A DNA stretch of 35,432 nucleotides, taken from the NCBI GenBank assembly GCA_012518645.1, contig JAAYRS010000063.1:1-35432 (forward strand), in the 5' to 3' direction. Shown here one piece after another: positions 24,359-33,088 of this stretch. Made by a program: the position numbers and the translations under genes. This stretch comes from Bacillota bacterium. GTDB taxonomy: Bacteria > Bacillota > Limnochordia > Darwinibacteriales > Darwinibacteriaceae. The stretch's first letter is position 1. Each line of letters begins with the position of its first letter. The notes under the pieces are model-generated. The model was not told where the DNA came from. It saw only the letters and a list, made by a program, of their open reading frames with translations, and did no database searches.

Positions 24359-24396
24359 AATAATCCTTACAAAAAGAAAATTCGATTTGATTTCGA

Positions 24397-24420
24397 CCCG
24401 CACATTTCTGCGGGTTTTTT
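24397..24420 (+). terminator. Terminator of glutamate dehydrogenase
   Basis: CCCGCA-CATTTC-TGCGGG followed by TTTTTT. Confidence 0.93.
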
Positions 24421-24479
24421 CATACCCTAAGATTAACGTTCTCTGTCTTTGACAAAGAAAAAACAAAGGGGAGTTTACG

Positions 24480-25484
24480 ATGAGGAAAAAATGTCTTTTA
24501 ATCTTGAGTATGCTTTTGATCTTTACCGTTTTCCAAGTACCAGCTTACTCTGCACCCAAGGAGAAAATCAAAATAGCGGGCCAGTTTGGACTGGTTTATG
24601 CACCGCTGATGGTTGCCAGATCACAGGGACTATTCGAAAAATATGGCTTGGAGCCGGTTTGGAAAGAGTACGGTTCCGGAGGGGCTGTCCGCGAGGCCTT
24701 AATTTCGGGGGAAGCCGATGTTGGTTTTATGGGAATTCCGCCTTTTCTAATTGGTTGGGATAAAGGCTGCCCCTGGAAGGTTGCTTTAGGCTTTGTGGTG
24801 GTTCCTGTTGGTTTGGTAACTTACGATCCGGACTTGAAAAGCCTTAAGGATTTCAAACCGGAGGACAAAATTGCAGTACCTTCTCCAGGCAGTATCCAGC
24901 ACATTCTGTTAGCCATGGCTGCTGAACAGGAATTAGGTTCGCCCAATGCCTTGGATAATAATATTGTCGCTATGCCCCATCCAGATGCTTGTGCGGCTTT
25001 GATTTCCAAAAAGGGGATTAAAGCACACTTTACAACACCCCCGTACTTATTCGAGGAGCTTTCGGAACCCGGGTTTCATCTAATCGTTGATGACATCTCC
25101 GTTTTCGGCCATCCCTTCAGCTTTAATGTCGGTCTCGCTTCCCAAGATTTCCACGATCAGCGGCCGGTAGCCTACAGTGTTTTTGTCAGCGCAATAAGCG
25201 AGGCAATGGCCTGGATCAATAGTAATAAAGAGGAAGCGGCGGAATTCTTGGCACCGGAATTTAAGCTGAGTGCAGAAAAGACCTTAAGATATCTTGAATG
25301 GGAGGGAATGAATTACACAACGGCGCCCTACGGCTTAATGGGTTTTGCCCAATTTATGAAGGAAGCGGGATATATAAGCAGGGTACCGGCCAGCTTGGAG
25401 GAAATTGCATTCGAGAACGTTTTATCTTTTGTCGGAAGCAGAGCCGGCGGACTATCTGAAATTGAAATGCTGCAGGGAAGATAA
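24480..25484 (+). CDS. NMT1/SsuA-type ABC transporter substrate-binding protein
   Basis: A 334-residue binding protein of the nitrate/sulfonate/thiamine-precursor class. A signal peptide (about 1-25, ending PAYSA) has no lipobox Cys; the only early Cys (residue 5) lies before the hydrophobic core. The mature part reads VYAPLMVARSQGLFEKYGLE and then SGGAVREALISGEADVGFMG, the standard NMT1 ligand-site pattern. Start ATG has GGGGAG six bases upstream. It heads a three-gene importer. Neighbours give no hint of the substrate: no sulfonatase, thiamine or nitrate genes and no TPP riboswitch are near. Confidence 0.9.
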   Translation: MRKKCLLILSMLLIFTVFQVPAYSAPKEKIKIAGQFGLVYAPLMVARSQGLFEKYGLEPVWKEYGSGGAVREALISGEADVGFMGIPPFLIGWDKGCPWKVALGFVVVPVGLVTYDPDLKSLKDFKPEDKIAVPSPGSIQHILLAMAAEQELGSPNALDNNIVAMPHPDACAALISKKGIKAHFTTPPYLFEELSEPGFHLIVDDISVFGHPFSFNVGLASQDFHDQRPVAYSVFVSAISEAMAWINSNKEEAAEFLAPEFKLSAEKTLRYLEWEGMNYTTAPYGLMGFAQFMKEAGYISRVPASLEEIAFENVLSFVGSRAGGLSEIEMLQGR

Positions 25485-25520
25485 TTTTTACCTAAGAAGC
25501 AATTATAGGGGGAACCAGGG

Positions 25521-26315
25521 ATGAGAACGGAAAGGCCTAAGACGTTTAATAAGACTTTGAATCAAAGCCTATTTATCATTGGTGTAATGATCTGCTGGGA
25601 GCTTTTAGCCCGCACCCGCTGGTTCCCCCCGCTTCTCTTCCCCCAATTGACCTCAGTCTTCAGCTCCTTGTTTAGTGAGATAGCCAAAGGGGAGATTCTA
25701 GGAAGGCTTTATTTTTCCTTATACCTAATCGCGGTTGGTTTAGGCCTGGCCATAATCACGGCGGCCTGCGCCGCGGCTTTAGCCTTAAGTTCCAACTTAA
25801 TTTCGGATTGGGTGCAAACAGTCATGGCTATCCTACATCCGCTCCCGGGAATCTCCGTCCTACCCATCATCATCCTTTGGCTTGGCACCGGACCTCAGTC
25901 GATTATGGCTGTAATCTGGTTCTCATCTGTCTGGCCTTTGATTACCAATCTCCATACCGGACTGCGTTCCGTTCCCGCCACACAAATCGAGGTGGGAAAA
26001 AATTATGGTCTCAAAGGAGTGGGCTTAGTTTGGAAGGTCTCAATTCCCGGTGCCTTTCCTCACATCTTAACAGGGCTGAGGATTGCTTGGGCTAGAGCTT
26101 GGCAGGCCTCAGTAGCTGCGGAAATGGTCTTTGGGGCCTCCGGAGGAGAAGGGGGGTTAGGCTGGTTTATTTACAAAAAGCGGTTTTTTATGGAAATCCC
26201 CAGCGTTTTTGGAGGTTTGATAGTTATTATAATTGTTGGCCTAATTGTGGAAAGGCTTTGTTTTGAATGGATTGAGGTGCGGACAGTGAGGCGCTGGGGG
26301 ATGACCTCAGAATAG
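25521..26315 (+). CDS. ABC transporter permease, SsuC/TauC type
   Basis: A 264-residue inner-membrane protein with about six helices. The ATPase-docking EAA-type loop appears as EVGKNYGLKGVGLVWKVSIP (about 155-174). It matches binding-protein-dependent permeases of the nitrate/sulfonate/HMP group. It sits 36 bases after the binding protein and 13 bases before the ATPase, so the three genes form one operon. Confidence 0.92.
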   Translation: MRTERPKTFNKTLNQSLFIIGVMICWELLARTRWFPPLLFPQLTSVFSSLFSEIAKGEILGRLYFSLYLIAVGLGLAIITAACAAALALSSNLISDWVQTVMAILHPLPGISVLPIIILWLGTGPQSIMAVIWFSSVWPLITNLHTGLRSVPATQIEVGKNYGLKGVGLVWKVSIPGAFPHILTGLRIAWARAWQASVAAEMVFGASGGEGGLGWFIYKKRFFMEIPSVFGGLIVIIIVGLIVERLCFEWIEVRTVRRWGMTSE

Positions 26316-26328
26316 GGGCTGAGAAGAA

Positions 26329-27180
26329 ATGCTAACTGAAACAGGTTTGATTATTGAAAATTTAAGCAAGACCTTTTACGTAGGGGGGCGGACCATAGAA
26401 GCACTGCAACAGATCAATTTAGAAGTTGTGGCCGGAGAATTCGTTAACATAATTGGGCCTTCCGGGTGTGGTAAATCCACCCTCCTCCGCTGTATAGCTG
26501 ATTTTGAAAAGCCCACAACCGGACGTCTTTTCCTAAACGGAAAGGCAATTAAAAGGCCCGGCATAGATCGAACGATGGTCTTCCAAAACTTTGATCAATT
26601 GTTTCCTTGGTATACCATCCGCAAGAATATTACCTTTGCCTTAAGCGTGGCCGCAAAATCCAACAGCACCAAGGAACGAAATAAAAAAGCCGATTATTAT
26701 CTGGATTTAGTGGGTTTAAGCGGATATGAAGACCTCTACCCTCATCAATTATCGGGAGGGATGAAACAGCGCGTGGCAATCGCCCGCGCCCTTTCTGTCA
26801 ACCCTAAAATTCTACTTATGGATGAGCCTTTCGGCAGCTTAGATGCGATTACCAGAGTTGCTCTGCAAAAAGAGCTGATTAAGATTTGGCAGGAAACAAA
26901 GGTTACTATTATCTTCGTTACTCATAATATTGAGGAGGCTATTATCTTAGGTGATCGGATCTTTGTCTTCCAATCCAATCCGGGCCGGATCAACAAGATA
27001 ATCGAAAACCCTCTCGCTCGGCCCCGTTCCTTAGATTCACCGGAATTTAATAGTGTTTGGGAAAAAGTCCATGTCCATTTAAATTTCGATTCCAAAAAAC
27101 GAAAAGGCGGGGGTAAAAAACAAGGCAGGGCCGTTGCCGAGAAACCTTTGTCGTCCGGTGCTTGCTTTTTTGATATTTAG
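26329..27180 (+). CDS. ABC transporter ATP-binding protein, SsuB/TauB type
   Basis: A 283-residue ATPase. Walker A is GPSGCGKST (43-51), the Q-loop FQNFDQLFPW is at about 85, the signature LSGGMKQ at 141-147, Walker B ILLMDEPFG at 161-169 and the switch His in VTHN at about 199. It energises the preceding permease. After about residue 252 it carries a Lys/Gly-rich tail (SKKRKGGGKKQGRAVAEKPL) that is not part of the normal fold; SsuB-type proteins usually end near 250-260. The tail could be a genuine extension or the result of a small shift at an old stop. Confidence 0.93.
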   Translation: MLTETGLIIENLSKTFYVGGRTIEALQQINLEVVAGEFVNIIGPSGCGKSTLLRCIADFEKPTTGRLFLNGKAIKRPGIDRTMVFQNFDQLFPWYTIRKNITFALSVAAKSNSTKERNKKADYYLDLVGLSGYEDLYPHQLSGGMKQRVAIARALSVNPKILLMDEPFGSLDAITRVALQKELIKIWQETKVTIIFVTHNIEEAIILGDRIFVFQSNPGRINKIIENPLARPRSLDSPEFNSVWEKVHVHLNFDSKKRKGGGKKQGRAVAEKPLSSGACFFDI

Positions 27181-27249
27181 TCACCGCCCGGCTCTTTTTC
27201 TGTTTTCTTTTTTCACCTTTCCCCGGCATCCAAGGCCGGCAGGATTATT

Positions 27250-27287
27250 AAAAAGTGTCCAAGGAATTCCGCCCGCGGATACTTTTT
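27250..27287 (+). terminator. Probable terminator after the NMT1-type importer
   Basis: AAAAAGTGTCC (27250-27260) pairs with GGATACTTTTT (27277-27287), 11 base pairs with one G-U, around a 16-base loop. The T-run forms the 3' arm. The A-rich 5' arm means it could also stop leftward transcripts. Confidence 0.6.
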
Positions 27288-27382
27288 CTGATTACCCCTG
27301 CTTTTTAAGCGCTTTACAGCCTGGTTAAGTAATCTTGAACTAGAGACCAACAATTGGGATGGAATTTTGATCCTTTTTCTAA

Positions 27383-27880
27383 CTTTTGAAACGCCAAGGA
27401 AGCTTAGATGGCTATGTTGAGCATACAGGGACAGGATTAGCCGTTCTTTTGAAACACGAGCGAATCGCTGATCCTAAGCAGGTCTGTTCGCCGGTAGAAG
27501 AAGAATTTAAGAACCAGCTTGATGCCCCGGGGTTTAACAACATTTACGTAATGACTATCAGCTCCCGGAGAACCGGGGAATTGGGCGTAACCAAGTACTC
27601 GCTGTTCAAGCCTTTTGCTCTAGATCTAACGTTGGGAGACCCGCGCATCGGATCCGGGCCTTTGGCCCGACGACGCGGGCTATTTCCCTGCTTATTATGC
27701 CGCCCCCTTTTTCGAGGGGATGCCTTAAGGCCTTATCCGGAATTAAAGAATGCCTTACGCTTATTGGCGGATCGGCTCGATGAGCAAACCATGCGCAGCC
27801 TCAATTATGAGGTTGATTCCAAATTAAATTCCGCCGCAATACCTTCCTGGGAAACGGCTTCTTCGGCCTTGTTATTTACC
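27383..27880 (+). pseudogene. Remnant of an OpuBC/ProX-type osmoprotectant-binding protein
   Basis: The frame at 27386-27925 starts LKRQGSLDGYVEHTGTGLAV and later has APGFNNIYVM, matching the middle of glycine-betaine/choline binding proteins (typically ...YVEYTGTGL... and ...GFNNTYAL...). Around 27648-27715 a different frame gives SDPGLWPDDAGYFPAYYAAP, the next conserved block. The first frame then resumes with GDALRPYPELKNALRLLADR and LNYEVDS, the usual C-terminal block. So the piece lacks its 5' third including the signal peptide, has lost sequence in the middle and needs at least two frame changes. There is no ribosome site. Its end overlaps the tail of the convergent exporter permease. 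Confidence 0.8.
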
Positions 27881-29477
27881 CATAAACGTCACGCCGCCTA
27901 TAACCCGCCAGTCCCAGCAGGATAAGAATTACGGCCATTACAATCAGGATGGCGGCGCGAACAACACCCAGCGTTTCTAAAGGGACATCGGGAATATAAC
28001 CAAAGGGTGTTAATTTCCTCATCCAGTTGGGCAGATGCAGTAAACCCCCTAAATAGATTACAAAAAACGTATAGCCTAAGTGGAGCCAAATGAAGTTGGC
28101 AAATCTAGGGATAAAGCCAATTAGAACAGCAGCAGCCCCAATCATAATCCAAACAACAGGCAAATAGGAAAAACCGCCCTTTAGCAGCCATTTCAAATCT
28201 AAGGGTTCCGCCATAACAGAAGAACCGGCGGTCCACAAACCCAGGACTGATACAAATGGGGCTAAGATCGATATAGATAAGGAGACTATCAAATAACTGC
28301 CCATTAAGGTCAATCGGGAAACCGCCCTTGCTAAAAAATGTTCGGTGCGGTTTTGTTGTTCCTCCGATTTAAGCCTAAGAATAGCAATTAAAACGGGGAT
28401 CATACCGATCATTGTCATCACAGCTAGAAGTGTTGTTGTAAATTGCTCTGTAAGAGAAAATCCCGCGGTGCCCGGCAAAAGAAGCCCTAAAATATCACTA
28501 CTCTCAAAAAAAGCATCGATTTCACCAAAAACCGAACCATAGGAAACCCCGAGAATAAACAAGCCCCCGGCCCAACCTATAATCGTCGTTCTTTGCAAGC
28601 GCAAGGCCAACCCCAAAGGATTTCTCAAATAAGGTGGCGCCGTTTTTCTTCCCGGTTTAGCAGTGATAAAACCCGCGCCTAAATCACGAATCATATTTAA
28701 GCGGAAAGCTAATAGGACAAAAAGGATGCTTACGGCCAGCATTATTAAAACGGGCCACCAGTAGTTATTCACATATGCTTGGGTCCGTAAAATTAATCCC
28801 AGAGGCGAAATTAAAGCGAGGGCTTCACTGCTTACATCACCGATTGCCCGCAAAAGATAGCTCAGCCCTAATAGGGAAAACGACAAACCTAACGCAGCCC
28901 GGGAAGTCTCGGTAAGTTGGGCAATTAAAACGGTGGCCGTAGCGAAAAAAATCCCGCTTACACCCAAAGCCGCCCCATAAAGGCAGGAGCCGGGCCAATC
29001 TAAGCCTTCTAAACCCAGCAGGCCCAGTAAGCTGGCCGTAGATACGGCTATAGCTATATTTGCAAAGCTTAACACAAGCAAAGCGGCTCCGGCACTGCTT
29101 AGCCGTCCCACGGGCAGAGCACGAACAACTTCAATCCGCCCGCGTTCTTCATCACGCCTTGTGTGGCTGACAGCAAGCAAAATATTCATAATCCCTACGG
29201 CAATAGCGGTAAACAGAAGCATTTGATGAGCCATCACAGCACCGAGATGGTAGTCGCCTCGCCCGTAGTTTGGGCCAATCATGGCCACGATAGCGGGGTT
29301 TTCCAAGGTCTTTGCAAGAATACCTCTTTCCGGCCCCGGTGGGTAAAGGCCGGGAAAAGAACAGGCTACAGCCATAGATATGCTTACAATAGATACAATC
29401 CAAATCGGGATACGCAGCCGTTCCCTGCGCAGGGCGAATTTAGCTAAAAGGGATGTCTTGGCAAAATAATCCCTCAC
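27876..29477 (-). CDS. ABC-2 type exporter permease (polyketide-antibiotic-exporter-like)
   Basis: A 533-residue protein with about twelve membrane helices in two similar halves. The N-terminus MRDYFAKTSLLAKFALRRERLRIPIW and the cytoplasmic SHTRRDEERGRIEVVRALPVGR (quoted in parts elsewhere as SHTRRDEERGRIEVV) are typical of the TnrB3/YhaP-like exporter permeases annotated as putative exporters of polyketide antibiotics. It follows its ATPase after 6 bases. The substrate is unknown; natural function may be self-protection or lipid/peptide export. Confidence 0.88.
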   Translation of the reverse strand: MRDYFAKTSLLAKFALRRERLRIPIWIVSIVSISMAVACSFPGLYPPGPERGILAKTLENPAIVAMIGPNYGRGDYHLGAVMAHQMLLFTAIAVGIMNILLAVSHTRRDEERGRIEVVRALPVGRLSSAGAALLVLSFANIAIAVSTASLLGLLGLEGLDWPGSCLYGAALGVSGIFFATATVLIAQLTETSRAALGLSFSLLGLSYLLRAIGDVSSEALALISPLGLILRTQAYVNNYWWPVLIMLAVSILFVLLAFRLNMIRDLGAGFITAKPGRKTAPPYLRNPLGLALRLQRTTIIGWAGGLFILGVSYGSVFGEIDAFFESSDILGLLLPGTAGFSLTEQFTTTLLAVMTMIGMIPVLIAILRLKSEEQQNRTEHFLARAVSRLTLMGSYLIVSLSISILAPFVSVLGLWTAGSSVMAEPLDLKWLLKGGFSYLPVVWIMIGAAAVLIGFIPRFANFIWLHLGYTFFVIYLGGLLHLPNWMRKLTPFGYIPDVPLETLGVVRAAILIVMAVILILLGLAGYRRRDVYG

Positions 29478-29483
29478 TATTGA

Positions 29484-30371
29484 TCACCCCCCCTCATCCC
29501 GATAGTGATGGATAAACAAATCTTCCAAAGTTGGGGGAGTACTCTGCAGCGAAAGGATCTCAAAACGGCTGATATATTTGATTACTGCCCCAATTCTCTC
29601 CGAATCGACACTGAAGCAAACTTCTTCTCCATTAATCTTTAGATCGTGGACCCCCGCTATTTCCTGTAATGATTGGATTGGTTCCGCTGTTTGCACCACC
29701 ACATTGGTCCGGGTCAGGTGCCTTAGTTCCTCCATTGTGCCTGTTTCTATGATTTTTCCCCTGCGGATAATACTAAGGCGATCACATAATCTTTCCACTT
29801 CAGAAAGAATGTGGCTTGAAAGCAGTACACTTTTACCGGCCTCCCTTACTTCTTGGATGCATTCCTGAAAGACCTGTTCCATTAAAGGATCCAGCCCCGA
29901 AGTTGGTTCATCCAGGATATATAATTCCGCATCGCTGGCAAAGGCTGCAATTAAAGCCACCTTTTGGCGATTGCCTTTGGAATAAGTACCACATCTCTTC
30001 GACGGATCCAGTGCAAAGCGTTCAATTAACTCCTCACGCCGATTTTTATTAGCGACCCTCCGCAGCCGGACAAATAAATCGATTACCTCGCCCCCCGTAA
30101 GATTAGGCCACAAATTGACTTCTCCGGGCACATAGGCAACTTGTTTATGAATTTCCACCGCCTCTGCCCAGGCATCCCGGCCGAAGATTGCCGCCTTGCC
30201 GCCCGTGGCCCGTAGAATTCCTAGTAAAATCCGGATTGCAGTTGTTTTACCTGCTCCGTTCGGACCAATAAAACCGTAGATCTCCCCGGGGTTAACAGTT
30301 AAATCAATACCGTCCAAGGCCCTAAAAGCGCCAAACTTTTTTACCACCTGCTCCATTTTAATAATTGCCAT
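29484..30371 (-). CDS. ABC exporter ATP-binding protein (DrrA type)
   Basis: A 295-residue ATPase. Walker A is GPNGAGKTT (about 36-44), the signature is the variant YSKGNRQKVAL, Walker B is LYILDEPTSGLDP and the switch His is in LLSSHILSE. A C-terminal extension of about 80 residues is typical of DrrA-like exporters. The ATG at 30371 is chosen because AAGGAGG lies seven bases upstream; the open frame extends to 30506 but would overlap the preceding gene and has no ribosome site there. It pairs with the following permease. Confidence 0.92.
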   Translation of the reverse strand: MAIIKMEQVVKKFGAFRALDGIDLTVNPGEIYGFIGPNGAGKTTAIRILLGILRATGGKAAIFGRDAWAEAVEIHKQVAYVPGEVNLWPNLTGGEVIDLFVRLRRVANKNRREELIERFALDPSKRCGTYSKGNRQKVALIAAFASDAELYILDEPTSGLDPLMEQVFQECIQEVREAGKSVLLSSHILSEVERLCDRLSIIRRGKIIETGTMEELRHLTRTNVVVQTAEPIQSLQEIAGVHDLKINGEEVCFSVDSERIGAVIKYISRFEILSLQSTPPTLEDLFIHHYRDEGG

Positions 30372-30481
30372 TTCATCGCCTCCTTTTCCCGGGCAAACCG
30401 GCCCCGCAAGAATACTTCCTTCTCTTTTTCGCACATTCCCGTCCCCGTCTTCTGGATTAAAAAAATCACCTGTATCTTTGT

Positions 30482-31816
30482 TTATCGCCGCATCAACACC
30501 ACACACTCAACATGGGCTGTCCAGGGAAACATGTCTACGGGCTGGACAGGGCCGATTATAAAACCGTTTTTATGCAGAAACCCTAGATCGCGGGCAAATG
30601 TTTCAGGGTTACAGGAAACATAAATGACATTTCTAGTTCTGCTTTGCACTAATTTTTCCAACAAAACGGTGGAACATCCCCCTCGGGGAGGGTTCAAAAT
30701 CACGTAATCCAAGCCGCCGTATTTTCCACAGAAAAAAGGAAGGAAATCTTCCGCTTTGCCTACCGCAAATTCGGTATTTTCCACTTTGTTAAGCTGCGCA
30801 TTGCTCCCGGCGTCCTCTACCGCCGCCGCGGTGATTTCAACCCCAAGGACACGCTTGGCCCTCCCGGCCAAGTAAAGCCCAATGGTCCCGGCGCCGCAAT
30901 AGAGATCGGCAACAGTTCCCCCATGCCAAGATACTCTCTTCAGTACTTCGTCATAGAGGATTTTAGTTTGAGTTGAGTTTACCTGAAAAAAGGAACTGGG
31001 GGAAATTAGATATTCTAATGGGCCAATGGAATCAACTAAATGCGGTTCACCCCAAAGAAGCCTCACCGCTTCCTTTCCTTTCTTCCGGCGCTGTACAATA
31101 CTTACCAATTGCGGAACAGCGGAGGTTAATTCCCTGATTAAGGATTCCTGCCTGGGAATCTCGGCGGCGGCTGTAGCCAGGATCAACATTAGTTTCTCTT
31201 GGTGAAAGCTAACCCTTAGAATCGCTTCTTTGAGAATGCCGCGGCCCGTTTTTTCATCATAAGCAGTGATTTGCAGTTTTTCACTTGCTTCCCTCAGCTT
31301 TTTGGCTAGGAAAATCAGGGAGGGATGATGAATGGGGCACTGCTCAAGTTGAACAAGGCGGTGAGTCTTTTTTTTGAAAAACCCAAATCTTATCTCCCCC
31401 GCCGCCGATCGAAAATGAAAGCGCGCTTTATTCCGGTAACCCCAGGGATTATCCATCCCAATTGTGGGCAGGATCGGCGCCTCCAGTTTCCCTATGCGCT
31501 CCAAGGCATCCTTAACCCGCTGTTTCTTCCAATAAAGCTGGGCGTTGTAATCAAGGTGCTGTAATTGACAGCCTCCGCAGAAAGCGGCGTGGGGGCAGGA
31601 GGGCTGTCTTCTTTGGGCCGAAGGAATTAAAATTTCTTTTAAGTGACCCCAAGAGATTCTCTTTTTTATTTTCTTAAGTCTAATTTTAACTAGATCTCCG
31701 GGGACGGCTTGGGGAATAAACACCACACTGCCCCAAGCCCGCCCAACACCTTTTCCATCGTGGGTTAATCCTTCAACTGGCACAATGAGTTCCTGTCCTA
31801 CCTCTAATTTTTTCAC
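30482..31816 (-). CDS. rlmD: 23S rRNA (uracil-C5) methyltransferase, RlmD/RlmCD family
   Basis: A 444-residue RNA methyltransferase. An N-terminal TRAM domain (about 1-60) is followed by iron-sulphur-cluster cysteines CPHAAFCGGCQLQH (Cys 74, 80, 83, with a fourth probably in LEQCPIH). The AdoMet site reads ADLYCGAGTIGLYLA, the substrate motif ILNPPRGGCS, and the nucleophile Cys is in YVSCNPETFARDL. Bacillota usually have one or two such proteins that methylate U747 and/or U1939. The start is GTG with GGGGTGA a few bases upstream. It lies just after the U32 terminator. Confidence 0.93.
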   Translation of the reverse strand: MKKLEVGQELIVPVEGLTHDGKGVGRAWGSVVFIPQAVPGDLVKIRLKKIKKRISWGHLKEILIPSAQRRQPSCPHAAFCGGCQLQHLDYNAQLYWKKQRVKDALERIGKLEAPILPTIGMDNPWGYRNKARFHFRSAAGEIRFGFFKKKTHRLVQLEQCPIHHPSLIFLAKKLREASEKLQITAYDEKTGRGILKEAILRVSFHQEKLMLILATAAAEIPRQESLIRELTSAVPQLVSIVQRRKKGKEAVRLLWGEPHLVDSIGPLEYLISPSSFFQVNSTQTKILYDEVLKRVSWHGGTVADLYCGAGTIGLYLAGRAKRVLGVEITAAAVEDAGSNAQLNKVENTEFAVGKAEDFLPFFCGKYGGLDYVILNPPRGGCSTVLLEKLVQSRTRNVIYVSCNPETFARDLGFLHKNGFIIGPVQPVDMFPWTAHVECVVLMRR

Positions 31817-31835
31817 TCAATCACCCCAGAATTAT

Positions 31836-31861
31836 AAAACCGGGAACAATATTGTTCCCGG
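31836..31861 (-). terminator. Terminator after the U32 peptidase gene
   Basis: A perfect palindrome, CCGGGAACAAT-ATTGTTCCCGG (31840-31861), followed by TTTTAT on the minus strand, 4 bases after the stop codon. Confidence 0.85.
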
Positions 31862-31865
31862 GCCC

Positions 31866-33077
31866 TTATTTCCTTTTTAAACGCAGCATAGAATAGGGTT
31901 CTGTCTGTTCTAAAGGAATAAACACTGTGTAATTTGCGTGAGCTTCCCTGAGCTTTAAGCCTGACTGTGCATCAATCATTTCCGTAACACTAACCCTGCG
32001 CACATCCGCCCTGGGCTGCATTACCTCCACCTCATCCCCAAGTACAAGCTTGTTGCGGACTGCGACCAAAGCTTTACATTTTTGGGAATCGTAACTTTCC
32101 ACTATCCCCACCACATCATAATCCCGGGTATAGCCACCGCTGAGTTGATGGATACCTGCATCCGAAGGCTTGAAAAACCCAGCATAATAAGGGCGATGAC
32201 TGACCTTGTCCAGTTCCTCCAGAAGTTCCGGAGGCAGGACATAGTTAAGCGGATCCGCGGCATAAAGATCTAACGCCAGCCTATAGGCACGAACTACAGT
32301 GGCCACGTAATAAGAGCTTTTCATCCTTCCTTCAATTTTGAGGCTGTCCACCCCCATCTGCACCAAATCCGGTATAAACTCAATTAGCCTAAGATCCTTG
32401 GAATTAAAGATATGGGTCCCGCCGTTATCCTCAACAACGGGCATGTATTCCCCGGGGCGTTTTTCTTCCACAACTGCATAACGCCAACGGCAGCTTTGGG
32501 CACAGGCCCCCCTGTTGGCATCCCGGCCTGTTAAAAAACTGCTTAATAGACAGCGGCCGGAATAGGCCATGCACATGGCACCATGTACAAAAACCTCTAC
32601 TTCAACATCGGTTTCACGGCAGATCCGGGCTATTTCGTTTTTAGTCAATTCCCGGGCCATAATCAGCCTTTTAAAACCTAAATCGCCCCAAAACCGAGCA
32701 GCTTCATAGTTCACAGTGTTAGCCTGGGTGCTAAGATGCAGAGCAACGGCGGGAGCGTATTGGCGCGCAAGCTTGTACACACCCGGATCAGCTAAAATAA
32801 TCCCATCGATCCCCAGCTTCTGCAATTCTTGTAAATAAGGGGGCAGTTGTTCTATCTCTTCATTTCGGGGGAAAACATTAATCGTAACATAAACTTTGAC
32901 ACGTTTTTCTTTGGCCAGTGCCAATATTTCTTCAATTTCATCCAAAGAGAAATTACCGGCCTGGGCCCTCATTCCAAATTGTTTGCCGGCTAAATATAAA
33001 GCATCGGCCCCGTATTCCATAGCTATAAGCCCCTTTTCCATGTTACCGGCCGGAGCTAGAAGTTCCGGAATTTTCAC
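31866..33077 (-). CDS. U32 family peptidase-like protein (TrhP/YrrO family)
   Basis: A 403-residue protein of the U32 family. It starts MKIPELLAPAGNMEKGLIAMEYGADALYLAG (quoted in part: PELLAPAGNMEKG) and carries the U32 signature EVFVHGAMCMAYSGRCLLSS, with Cys residues in GRC and in ACAQSCRW that fit an iron-sulphur site. In Bacillus and E. coli, U32 members are needed for 5-hydroxyuridine in tRNA, so an RNA-modification role is more likely than proteolysis. It is the last gene of the alaS-to-mltG block and ends at a terminator. Confidence 0.93.
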   Translation of the reverse strand: MKIPELLAPAGNMEKGLIAMEYGADALYLAGKQFGMRAQAGNFSLDEIEEILALAKEKRVKVYVTINVFPRNEEIEQLPPYLQELQKLGIDGIILADPGVYKLARQYAPAVALHLSTQANTVNYEAARFWGDLGFKRLIMARELTKNEIARICRETDVEVEVFVHGAMCMAYSGRCLLSSFLTGRDANRGACAQSCRWRYAVVEEKRPGEYMPVVEDNGGTHIFNSKDLRLIEFIPDLVQMGVDSLKIEGRMKSSYYVATVVRAYRLALDLYAADPLNYVLPPELLEELDKVSHRPYYAGFFKPSDAGIHQLSGGYTRDYDVVGIVESYDSQKCKALVAVRNKLVLGDEVEVMQPRADVRRVSVTEMIDAQSGLKLREAHANYTVFIPLEQTEPYSMLRLKRK

Positions 33078-33088
33078 TATTAATCCTC

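Noticed and set aside
24447-24479. TTGACA just upstream of the NMT1-type binding protein
   Set aside because: No -10 box stands 16-18 bases downstream; the start would fall inside the gene.
24421-24479. Possible TPP riboswitch before the NMT1-type importer
   Set aside because: The gap is only about 60 bases and lacks the THI-box sequences.
30372-30506. N-terminal extension of the DrrA-type ATPase
   Set aside because: It overlaps the rlmD stop and lacks homology to ABC proteins, while AAGGAGG precisely precedes the ATG at 30371.
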